From JBKBKC01 sp046294265 (lineage in GTDB: Bacteria > Pseudomonadota > Alphaproteobacteria > Rhodobacterales > Rhodobacteraceae), in contig JBKBKC010000011.1 of the NCBI GenBank assembly GCA_046294265.1, forward strand, positions 62,001-126,000: a stretch of 64,000 bases of DNA, given 5' to 3'. Both the position numbers and the translations under genes were made by a program. The notes beneath the pieces are model-generated. The model was not told where the DNA came from. It saw only the letters and a program-made list of their open reading frames with translations, and made no database searches. Positions 43,067-50,464 of this stretch are shown here, in pieces. The stretch's first letter is position 1; each line of letters opens with the position of its first letter.

Positions 43067-43465
43067 ATGGCGGACAAGGACGACAAGCCGGATGTGGAGA
43101 TTGAAAAGGTCGGGGTCGCCAAGGTGTGGGATGAACGGGCCTGCAAGGATTTGCCAAAATGGGCCGCCGCCGCGCTCAAGGACGGGTTGGGGAGTTCCGT
43201 GAATATCATCAGCACCAAGCCCGAAACCTGTTTCATCCACGAGGCGGAGGTCAAGCCGATCAGGTTAGACGAAGACAAGGCCGTGCTCTTTGGTGAGATG
43301 TCGGTCCTCGTGATGGATGCGAAACGGTTCTTGAAGGCGAATGTTCCGGCCAAGGCATCGGTGACGGGCGTCACAGCGGACAAGATCGAGAAAAAGCTGC
43401 AAACGCTGGTCGCTGCCATTGCGACCAGATGTGGCCAGGACGCGCGCAAGGAACTGCAGGACTGA
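43067..43465 (+). CDS. Small protein of unknown function
   Basis: The 132-residue acidic and Lys-rich soluble protein begins MADKDDKPDVEIEKVGVAKVWDERACKDLPKWAAAALKDGLGSSVNI. Its codons are less G/C-biased at the third position than those of the neighbours, which hints at transfer. Three Cys are present. I recognise no domain. Flanking gaps of 194 bp (after msrB) and 181 bp (before olsB) hold no further gene, so it is probably monocistronic. Confidence 0.65.
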   Translation: MADKDDKPDVEIEKVGVAKVWDERACKDLPKWAAAALKDGLGSSVNIISTKPETCFIHEAEVKPIRLDEDKAVLFGEMSVLVMDAKRFLKANVPAKASVTGVTADKIEKKLQTLVAAIATRCGQDARKELQD

Positions 43466-43646
43466 CGGCGGTTCGCTGACAACACCCTTTGCGGATGACG
43501 CGCCGCGGCGGCAGGTCGTCATGGGACGGACTGGATGCGGGACAGGGCAGGGGGCTGTCGCGGCATCGTCACGGATTGTGTGTTACCGATCATAGACGCA
43601 TATATCTGGCCAGCGGGTCAGACGCCCGAGGCACGAGGAGACGATC

Positions 43647-44384
43647 TTGTTCTCGCTTCTGAAAGGGCGCTACCGCGCCCGCACCGCCGACACCCCGGAT
43701 GACATCGCCCGCGCCCAGGACCTGCGCACGCTGACCTTTCGGGCGGCGGGAGGGCCGCGGGATGCGGATGCCTTCGACGCCATCTGCACGCATGTGCTGG
43801 TGGAAGAGGTGCGCTCGGGCATGCTGGTCTGCTGTTTCCGCCTGCTCCCGCTCTCGGCAGGATGCGAGATCAGTCGCAGCTATTCGGCGCAGTTCTATGA
43901 TCTGCGGGCGCTGTCGGCCTATGAGGGGCGGATGGTCGAGATGGGGCGGTTCTGCATCCACCCCGACTGCAAGGATGCCGACATCCTGCGCGTGGCCTGG
44001 GGGGCGATGACCTCCTATGTGGACCGTGAGGGGGTGGAGATGCTGTTCGGCTGCTCGTCCTTCCACGGGACCGAGGCCGAGGATTACCTTGACGCCTTCG
44101 CCATGCTCAAGGACGCGCATCTGGCCCCGCGCAGGTGGCTGCCGCGGGTAAAGGCGCCCAACGTGTTCCGCTTTGCGCAGAAACTGCGGTGGAAAAAGCC
44201 CGATGCCAAACGCGCGATGCGGGGGATGCCGCCCCTGCTGCGCACCTATCTGATGATGGGGGGCTGGGTCAGCGATCACGCGGTGGTGGACCGCGACCTG
44301 AACACGCTGCATGTGTTCACGGGGCTGGAGATCCGGGCGATCCCGCCCGCGCGCGCGCGCCTGTTGCGCGGCGTGGCGGGCTGA
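43647..44384 (+). CDS. olsB: Ornithine N-alpha-acyltransferase (OlsB-like)
   Basis: The TTG at 43647 has a good GAGGAG site (43636-43641) and gives 245 residues. OlsB transfers a 3-hydroxyacyl group from ACP to ornithine, the first step of phosphate-free ornithine lipid synthesis. The GNAT-type fold shows DIARAQDLRTLTFRAAGGPRDADAFD, EIGRFCIHP-like VEMGRFCIHPDC, and FGCSSFHGTEAEDY. OlsA, the second enzyme, is not adjacent; the next gene on the other strand is an unrelated MFS pump. Confidence 0.85.
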   Translation: MFSLLKGRYRARTADTPDDIARAQDLRTLTFRAAGGPRDADAFDAICTHVLVEEVRSGMLVCCFRLLPLSAGCEISRSYSAQFYDLRALSAYEGRMVEMGRFCIHPDCKDADILRVAWGAMTSYVDREGVEMLFGCSSFHGTEAEDYLDAFAMLKDAHLAPRRWLPRVKAPNVFRFAQKLRWKKPDAKRAMRGMPPLLRTYLMMGGWVSDHAVVDRDLNTLHVFTGLEIRAIPPARARLLRGVAG

Positions 44385-45584
44385 TTAGCGCGGCATCGCG
44401 CGCATCACCGCCCAGCCCGCCGCCGAGAGCACTGCCACGCCCATGGCGAGCGGCACAGGCGTGCCGTCAAAGGCCAGACCCAGCGGCACAGCAATCGCCA
44501 CCGCCGCCACGGTCGAGATCGCCCCCACGACCGAGGCCGCCATGCCCGCGATATGCCCCACAGGCTCCAGCGAGATGGCATTCAGGTTGCCCAGCGTCAT
44601 CCCCGCCATGAAGAATACGCCCGTGGTCCAGACCACGAAGGCCGAAAAGGCCAGCGCCTCGGGCCAGAGGCCCGCGCCCGTCGCGGCGGCCATGACCGTT
44701 GAGGCCACCACCTGTACCGCCAGCGTGACCGTCACCAGCCGCCGCATCCCCAGCCGCACCACGATCGAGGCGTTCAGCAGGCTCGCGGAACCCGCCACCA
44801 GCGCGATCACCGCAAACCAGACCGGAAACTCGGTGCCCCGCCCAAAGGTCCGGTCAAAGATCGGCTGGGTCGAGGACAGCGTGGCGAAAAGCGCGCCAAA
44901 GCACAGCGACTGCACGATGATCGCCATCACGATCACGCGCCGCGCCATCACCTCGCGCAGCGCCATCCACAACCGGCCCGCCTGCAAGGGCAGCCGCCGC
45001 TCGGGCGGCAGCGTCTCGGGCTGGCGCAGGATCATCCAGGCGATGGAGGCCAGCGAGAACAGCATGAAGGCCGGAAAAATGCCCCGCCATCCGGTCTGCG
45101 CCATGATCGCGGCACCCAAGAGGGGGGCCGCCGCCGGGACCAGCGTGAACACCATCATGGCAAAGCTGACCACCCGCGCCATCTGCCGCCCCTGGTAAAG
45201 GTCGCGCACCATGGCCAACGACACCACGCGCGGGCCTGCGGCCCCCAGCCCCTGCACCACCCGCGCGATCAGCACCCCCTCCAGCGTGGGCGAGGCCCAG
45301 GCGATGGCCGCGCCCGCGCAATAGAGCGCCGCCCCCGACACGATCACCCCCCGCCGCCCGAAACTGTCCGACAAGGGCCCCGCAAAGAATGTGCCGATCC
45401 CCATGCCCAGCACAAAGCTGGTGATGATCAGCTGCGCGCGGTTGGGGTTGGCGGGGGTCAGTTCCACCGCGATCCCCGGCAGGGCGGGCAGCATCGCGTC
45501 GATGGAAAAGGCGATGGTGGCGAACAGCATCGCGATCAGCGCGATGAATTCGGTCTGGCCCAAGGGTTTGGTCGGTGCGGTCAT
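44385..45584 (-). CDS. Bcr/CflA-type MFS drug transporter
   Basis: I chose ATG 45582-45584 with upstream GGAAGGAGCCC, giving 399 residues and about 12 membrane helices. The first helix region TEFIALIAMLFATIAFSIDAMLPALPGIA and the motif GPLSDSFGRRGVIVSGA identify the DHA1 Bcr/CflA group of multidrug or sulfonamide-type efflux antiporters. Substrate unknown. It abuts olsB tail to tail with no gap, and the next gene upstream lies 94 bp away. Confidence 0.9.
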   Translation of the reverse strand: MTAPTKPLGQTEFIALIAMLFATIAFSIDAMLPALPGIAVELTPANPNRAQLIITSFVLGMGIGTFFAGPLSDSFGRRGVIVSGAALYCAGAAIAWASPTLEGVLIARVVQGLGAAGPRVVSLAMVRDLYQGRQMARVVSFAMMVFTLVPAAAPLLGAAIMAQTGWRGIFPAFMLFSLASIAWMILRQPETLPPERRLPLQAGRLWMALREVMARRVIVMAIIVQSLCFGALFATLSSTQPIFDRTFGRGTEFPVWFAVIALVAGSASLLNASIVVRLGMRRLVTVTLAVQVVASTVMAAATGAGLWPEALAFSAFVVWTTGVFFMAGMTLGNLNAISLEPVGHIAGMAASVVGAISTVAAVAIAVPLGLAFDGTPVPLAMGVAVLSAAGWAVMRAMPR

Positions 45585-45678
45585 GGCGGGCTCCTTCCCG
45601 GGGGGCCTAGCACGGGGCGCAGGGGCCAGCCAGTCGTCACCCACGGGCCGGATCGCCGCAGTCGGGCAAGCGGCGCGC

Positions 45679-46350
45679 TCAGCCCGTGACGGGACAACCG
45701 GCACCCTGTTCCGCCAGCTCGTCGATCACCTGCTGCCAGAAAGCCACGGGCTGTGCGCCCTGCACCACATATTGCCGCGCGATCAGGAAGGTGGGCACCG
45801 CCGTCATCCCGCGGCGGCGGGCATCGGCATCGCGGGCGGCAATGTCCTCGGCATCGGCATCCGTGGCCAGAAGCCGGACGACCGCCGCCGCGTCCATCCC
45901 CGCTTGGCCCGCGACATCGGCCAGTGTGGCGGCATCGCCGATATCGCGCCCCTCGCGGAAATAAGCGCGAAACAGGGCCGCCTTCACCGCCGTCTGCCGC
46001 CCCTCCAGCCCCGCCCAGTGCAGCACCCGGTGGGCATCGAGCGTGTTGGGCGTGCGCTCCATCCGCGCAAAGTCGATCACCACGCCCGCCGCCTCGGCCG
46101 CGCGTTCCACCTGCGCATAGACCTGCACGGCGCGCTCCTTGCCGCCGAACTTGGTCTCCAGATACCAGCGGCGGTCCACGCCCTCTTTCGGCATGTCGGG
46201 GTTGAGCTGGAAGGGGTGCCATTCGATCACGAAGGGATGGTCGGGCCGGCTTTCCAGCGCGCGGTCCAGGTTCGCCTTGCCGATCATGCACCAGGGGCAG
46301 ATCGGATCGGAAAAGATGTCAAGGCGCACGGCCTGCGGTTCGTCGGTCAT
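45679..46350 (-). CDS. FrnE-like DsbA-family protein
   Basis: The 223-residue cytoplasmic protein has a thioredoxin fold with CPWC in IFSDPICPWCMIGKANLDRAL near residues 18-21. The helical insertion typical of the FrnE/2-hydroxychromene-2-carboxylate isomerase-like group follows, and the cis-Pro segment is TAVPTFLIARQYVVQGAQP. Such proteins act as disulfide isomerases or oxidoreductases in the cytoplasm. The ATG overlaps the upstream acyl-CoA synthetase stop (ATGA), showing coupling to that gene. Confidence 0.9.
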   Translation of the reverse strand: MTDEPQAVRLDIFSDPICPWCMIGKANLDRALESRPDHPFVIEWHPFQLNPDMPKEGVDRRWYLETKFGGKERAVQVYAQVERAAEAAGVVIDFARMERTPNTLDAHRVLHWAGLEGRQTAVKAALFRAYFREGRDIGDAATLADVAGQAGMDAAAVVRLLATDADAEDIAARDADARRRGMTAVPTFLIARQYVVQGAQPVAFWQQVIDELAEQGAGCPVTG

Positions 46351-47870
46351 TCCGGGACCTCCTTGAGCCGGGCGCGCAGGGCCTTGCGGTTCAGCTTGCC
46401 GTTGGGGTTGCGGGGCAGGGCGGGCAGGTGGCGATAGAGGCGCGGCTGCTTGTAGCGGGCAAGGCGGCCCTCGGCATGGGCCTGCAAGGCCGCGTCATCG
46501 AGGGGCGCGGGGCCGGTATAGGCCAGCGCGATCACGCTCACGCCCGCGCGCACCTCATGATCTACCGCGATGCACTCCGTAACCCCCGGCAGGGTGGCCA
46601 TCGCCGCCTCCACCTCCACCGGCGAGACGCGGAACCCGCCCGCGTTCATCATGTCGTCGTCGCGGCCCAGATAGGTGACGGCGCCGTCCTCGGCCATGGC
46701 CACGGTATCGCCCGTGACGAACCAGTCACCCGCATAGCGCGCGGCGGTGGCCCCTGCGTCGCCCAGATAGCCCAGAAACAGCCCCGGATCGCCGCGATGG
46801 ATGGCCAGCGTGCCGAGGGTGCCGAAGGGCACCGGCTCGCCCGCTCCGTCCAGCACCGCCACCCGCCGCCCCGGCTGGGGATAGCCCGCCGCCCCGTCCG
46901 GGGCCGGACGGGCCGGGCTGCCCGAGATGAAGGTCGAGATCTCCGACATCCCCAGCGCCTCGTGCAGGTCGGTGCCCGTCGCCTGTTGCCACTGGCGGCG
47001 CAGGTCGGGTTGCAGGCTTTCGCCCGCCGAGAGGCCGTGCCGCAGATGCGGCAGGGGCGGCATCGGCGCGCGCAGCATCTGGCGGAACACGCCGGGAGCG
47101 GCGGCCAGGATCGTGGCATCGAACCGCTTCATCAACAGCGGCAACTGCCCCGCCTCCACCCCCGCCTGCGGGATCAGCGCAGTGGCCCCTGCCGCCCAGG
47201 GGTCCATCAGCCCGGTGCCCAGCGTGTAGGTCCAGTTGAACGCGCCCGCGTGCATCAACCGGTCGCCCTCGCCCAGCCCCTCCCACCCGTCGCGCATCAT
47301 GTGGCGCGCCAGGATCGCGCGATGCGCGTGCATCACCGGCCAGGGCGTGCCCGAGGTGCCGGAGGTGAACACGATATAGGCCAGCCGGTCGGGCGGCCCC
47401 ATGGCCCAGTCGCAGGGGGGCAGATCGGCCACGCCGCGCAGGGCATCGGCGGGCAGGACGGGGCAGGGGCAGGGATCGGGCAGCGCCACGCCCGGCCCCG
47501 CCACGACCAGCCCGGGGCCGATGAGGGTGGCCAGCTTCGTCGCCTCCGGCACGGTCAGTTGCGCCGAGGTCGGCACCGGCACCAGCCCCGCCGCGATGGC
47601 CCCCAGAAACAGCACCGGAAAGTCCGGCGTGTTCCCGGTGCGCATCAGCACGCGGTCCCCCGGCTCCAGCCCGCGCGCCAGCAGCGCCGTGCCGCAGCCC
47701 CGCACCGCCGCCTCCAGCCGCGCGAAACTCCACCGTTCCGCCCTCGCAGGCCCCACCAGTTGCAGCGCCGAGCGGTCGGGATAGCGCCCCGCCCCGGCCA
47801 GCACGTACGCGGCCAGGTTCATCTCGGGCGGGATCGCGGGCGGGGTGCCGGTGGCATGGATCGAGCGCAT
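46347..47870 (-). CDS. Acyl-CoA synthetase (AMP-dependent, benzoate-CoA ligase-like)
   Basis: I prefer ATG 47868-47870 (MRSIHATGTPPAIPPEMNLA), 507 residues; an ATG at 47906 is possible. The adenylating-enzyme motifs appear in order: P-loop-like VFTSGTSGTPWPVMHAHRAI, SAGESLQPD, HEALGMSEISTFIS, DWFVTGDTVAMAEDGAVTYLGRDDDMMNAGGFRVSPVEVE, and the catalytic Lys in NPNGKLNRKAL. It forms acyl-AMP and then acyl-CoA from an aromatic or fatty acid. The acid is unknown. Upstream lies the repeat-rich start of the accessory region. Confidence 0.88.
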   Translation of the reverse strand: MRSIHATGTPPAIPPEMNLAAYVLAGAGRYPDRSALQLVGPARAERWSFARLEAAVRGCGTALLARGLEPGDRVLMRTGNTPDFPVLFLGAIAAGLVPVPTSAQLTVPEATKLATLIGPGLVVAGPGVALPDPCPCPVLPADALRGVADLPPCDWAMGPPDRLAYIVFTSGTSGTPWPVMHAHRAILARHMMRDGWEGLGEGDRLMHAGAFNWTYTLGTGLMDPWAAGATALIPQAGVEAGQLPLLMKRFDATILAAAPGVFRQMLRAPMPPLPHLRHGLSAGESLQPDLRRQWQQATGTDLHEALGMSEISTFISGSPARPAPDGAAGYPQPGRRVAVLDGAGEPVPFGTLGTLAIHRGDPGLFLGYLGDAGATAARYAGDWFVTGDTVAMAEDGAVTYLGRDDDMMNAGGFRVSPVEVEAAMATLPGVTECIAVDHEVRAGVSVIALAYTGPAPLDDAALQAHAEGRLARYKQPRLYRHLPALPRNPNGKLNRKALRARLKEVPE

Positions 47871-48000
47871 GCGCCAAGAGCTATCCGGCGCGCGCGCCTC
47901 GTGCAAGACGGGCGGCCACTGTGTGTTGACAACCTATCGGGCAGAGAGACGAGATATGCGGAATCAGCTGGTGTAAGCTGATTAAAGCAAGTTAATCAGC

Positions 48001-48031
48001 GCGTTGCGCGTTGCGCGTTGCGCGTTGCGCG
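48001..48031. repeat. Heptamer tandem repeat (GCGTTGC)
   Basis: Four exact copies of GCGTTGC occupy 48001-48028, followed by a partial GCG. They lie in the 248-bp gap between the acyl-CoA synthetase start and the IS256 remnant. The rest of that gap holds no recognisable gene. Such short repeats are prone to slippage. Confidence 0.9.
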
Positions 48032-48118
48032 GTGACGAGTGAGCGTGGGGGGGCTGGGGATTGATGATCCCGTCTGGGTTCCGGCGGTGTTCACGAAGAA
48101 CCGTGACCGACGGCTGAC

Positions 48119-48763
48119 GACACCGATGGTCGGAGGGAGGTTCTGGGCCTGGAAATCGGCACGTCCGAGGCCGAGCCGATCCGGACCGAGTTCCTGCGCA
48201 AGCTGACCCGCCGGGGTCTGCGTGGCGTCAAGTTGGTCATCAGCGATGCGCACGAGGGCATCAAGGCCGCCGTCTCGAGGGTTCTCAGCGCCACCTGGCA
48301 GCGGTGTCGGGTGCATTTCCAGCGCAACGCCCTTGCTCATGCCGGGAAGAGCGGGCGCAGGGTGGTCTCGGCCTGTATTGCCACCGCTTTCGCCCGAGAC
48401 ACGGCGCAAGCCGCCAGCACCCAGTGGCGCGCAGTGGCCGATCAGATCCGGCCCAAGGCGCCCGAACTCGCCAAGCTGATGGACGACGCCGAACACGATG
48501 TGCTGGCCTTGACCTTCCCCAAGGAGCACCGGGCCAAACTGCACGCGACAAACCCCATCGAGCGACTGAACGGCGAGATCAAGCGGTGCACCGATGTCGT
48601 CGGAATCTTCCCCAACGACGACGCCATCGTCCGCCTCGTTGGGGCGTTGCTCCTCGAACAGAATGACGAGTGGGCCGTCCAGCGCGCCCGCTCCATGACG
48701 CTGGAAACCATCGCGCCGATGGGCGATGATCCCGTCATCAGCCTGCCCGCCGTGGTATCCTGA
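48119..48763 (+). pseudogene. IS256-family transposase remnant (C-terminal half)
   Basis: The frame reads DTDGRREVLGLEIGTSEAEPIRTEFLRKLTRRGLRGVKLVISDAHEGIKAAVSRVL and continues to TGA 48763. This is the second half of a Mutator/IS256 transposase, with the second catalytic Asp in ISDAHEG and the catalytic Glu in NPIERLNGEIKRCTDVVGIFPND. The N-terminal half with the first Asp is missing; upstream sequence does not match. It is therefore inactive. The end of this element probably continued past 48803 and was split by the second IS. Confidence 0.85.
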
Positions 48764-48795
48764 TCAAGCAGGCCCGCGCCGAATATCCCGGTGAC

Positions 48796-48803
48796 GATCA
48801 GCG
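48796..48803. repeat. Target-site duplication, left copy
   Basis: GATCAGCG directly precedes the left inverted repeat at 48804 and is repeated exactly at 49935-49942. Confidence 0.9.
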
Positions 48804-48840
48804 GGTCGTGTCGCGAATGCTGTAGAAATTCCTTGGCGGC
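48804..48840 (+). repeat. Left terminal inverted repeat of the IS256-type element
   Basis: It begins GGTCGTGTCGCGAATGC and ends TTGGCGGC. It matches the reverse complement of 49898-49934 at 26 of 37 bases, with the outer nine and inner six identical. Confidence 0.85.
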
Positions 48841-48869
48841 GCGCTCCGGGCATCTGAAGGTTCGTGTTC

Positions 48870-49834
48870 TCAGGCGGCGAGGTCAAGGGGCATCGGTTCG
48901 ATGGGCTGAGAGAGGGTCTCCCATCCATCGACCTTGCGCATCTGGATCTGGCCGGAGGCCAGCATCGCCCAGAGCAGCATCGGCACGGTTTTGGCGCAGG
49001 GCAGCACGGTTTGGGTCTTGATGCGGCGGCGGAACTCCTCGTTCAACCGCTCGATAGCGTTCGTGGTCCGTGCCGATTTCCACTGCGATGGGTCCAGGCG
49101 GGTGAAGGCGAACAGCCGCGCCCCGGCGTCCTCCAGGCTGTCGGCCGCCGCCCGGCACTTGAGCCGCCACTTGCGCAGGAACGCCTTGCGGCGGCGCTCC
49201 ACCTCGGCGGAGGTGTCGGCATGGATCATGTCGCGGTAATCCTCGGTCAGCTCGTCGTGCATGTGCTTCGGGGCATGGGCCAGAAGGTTGCGGTGCTTGT
49301 GAACCGTGCAGCGCTGGATCGGCAGCTCCTCGCCCCACAGCGCCACGAGCGCGGCTGACCACATCCTTGCTCACGGCCCCCTCGAACAGGCCGAACAGCG
49401 CCCGCTTGACGCGCCGCGTGTTGGTGCCGGCGAGATAGACCGCGGCGATCAGGGCCTCGGCCCTCGCCGGGGAAACGCCCCGCCGGGGCCTTTCCTTGTC
49501 CGGCTCGGTTCGTCAGCCGCTGGTAACGGGGCAGCGCCTTCGACCGCCATTCCGTCACCTTGCCTGTCTCATCCTCGGTCCGGGCGCGCGGCACCCGCTC
49601 CGTTTCCGTCCCGAAGGTGCCGGTGAGCTGCCGTTCGCGATGCCCGTGGCGATACCCTTTCGCGGCACCATCGCACCGACCGTAGCGCAGCCGGCCGAGA
49701 AAGCCGGCGAGTTCATCCTCGAACACGGCTTCGATCGTCGCGCGGACGTTGACCCGCAGCCGCTCCTCGATCGGGTCGAACCCGGCCTCCCCGGCCAGTA
49801 GCGCAAAGCTCGCAGTGTCAGCAAACTGGTTCAT
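48870..49834 (-). pseudogene. IS256-family transposase, frameshifted and internally deleted
   Basis: From ATG 49834 the first frame reads MNQFADTASFALLAGEAGFDPIEERLRVNVRATIEAVFEDELAGFLGRLRYGR through KVTEWRSKALPRYQRLTNRA. An insertion of about 40 bp (near 49462-49503) shifts the frame. The second frame then gives AEALIAAVYLAGTNTRRVKRALFGLFEGAVSKDVVSRA, where the text breaks near 49350. The third frame resumes at ALVALWGEELPIQRCTVHKHRNLLAHAPKHMHDELTEDYRDMIHA and reaches NAIERLNEEF and the stop at 48870. The break removes roughly 80 residues, including the first two catalytic Asp, so the protein cannot be active. Confidence 0.85.
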
Positions 49835-49897
49835 GGCGTGATCTCCCTGGCGGTTGCTGCCGCCGGTCGGGTGGGTGTCAGTTCACCAAGAGATTAA

Positions 49898-49934
49898 GCC
49901 GCCTGCAAATCTCCACCACTTCCGAGACACGACC
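49898..49934 (-). repeat. Right terminal inverted repeat of the IS256-type element
   Basis: On the minus strand it begins GGTCGTGTCTCGGAAGTGG and ends CAGGCGGC, the partner of 48804-48840. It lies about 65 bp upstream of the transposase start. Confidence 0.85.
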
Positions 49935-49942
49935 GATCAGCG
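49935..49942. repeat. Target-site duplication, right copy
   Basis: GATCAGCG directly follows the right inverted repeat and is identical to 48796-48803. Confidence 0.9.
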
Positions 49943-50017
49943 CCAGTTACACCACTCCACGGGACAGCATCGCGTTTTCCCTTGCCGACCAACGCCACGG
50001 TCTTTAAACGAGCCAAC

Positions 50018-50107
50018 GGAGCTGTGGCCGAGTGGTCGAAGGCACACCCCTGCTAAGGGTGCAGACGGGGAACCGTCTCGAGGGTTCGAATCCCTTCGGC
50101 TCCGCCA
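50018..50107 (+). tRNA. tRNA-Ser (anticodon GCT)
   Basis: The acceptor stem GGAGCTG pairs with CGGCTCC. The anticodon stem CACCC/GGGTG carries loop CTGCTAA (anticodon GCT at 50052-50054). A long variable arm (GACGGGGAACCGTC) marks a class II tRNA-Ser, and the T arm contains GGTTCGAATCC. A discriminator G and CCA are encoded. It stands between the IS remnants and the defence island and may be its integration site. Confidence 0.95.
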
Positions 50108-50133
50108 CTTGCCCTCGCGAAAGCGTTCTCCCG

Positions 50134-50155
50134 ATCCGGCTGACGCCGGATTTTT
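50134..50155 (+). terminator. Intrinsic terminator of tRNA-Ser
   Basis: ATCCGGC (50134-50140), loop TGAC, GCCGGAT (50145-50151), then a T run to 50155. It is 27 nt after the tRNA end. The remaining stretch to 50464 shows no gene that I can support. Confidence 0.85.
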
Positions 50156-50464
50156 CCGTTGTTTTCGAGGGTTATGCGGGTGGGGCTGAGCACTGGCCTC
50201 GTCGCCAGGAGGCCCGGAAGCGGTCTCTGAGGGCCGATATTCTCCGGACCTCATGACTGCGCCGATTTGGTGAATAGATTTCAAGTATCTGGAATTGCGA
50301 TATTTTCCTGAGGCTGCGGCTGAACACTTCGGTTTCAGGGTCGCGCGTCGAGAAGGAACCGAAATCGAACTTCGCCAGCTTCACCCTCGGCCACCACGCA
50401 AGTTACGCAAATGGCATCGAGCGAGGCCTCCTACGCCATCTCAAGGGACGCGGTCTAATCTCCA

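Larger units (their letters stand above)
48804..49934 (-). mobile_element. IS256-family insertion sequence, degenerate, exactly bounded
   Basis: The 1131-bp element is bounded by imperfect 37-bp terminal inverted repeats (48804-48840 and 49898-49934) that share GGTCGTGTC at the outer ends and match at 26 of 37 positions. Both sides carry the 8-bp duplication GATCAGCG, as IS256-type transposition produces. The single transposase gene on the minus strand is broken. Joining the two flanks gives a continuous stretch that follows the first IS256 remnant, so this copy probably inserted into the tail of an older element. Confidence 0.9.

Noticed and set aside
48001..48031. CRISPR-like array
   Set aside because: The repeat unit is 7 bp with no spacers, so it is a simple tandem repeat. 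No CRISPR array or cas gene is seen anywhere in the window.
50108..50464. Possible gene fragment between tRNA-Ser and the DUF499 gene
   Set aside because: Short open stretches exist in several frames, but none has a start with a ribosome site or a recognisable domain.
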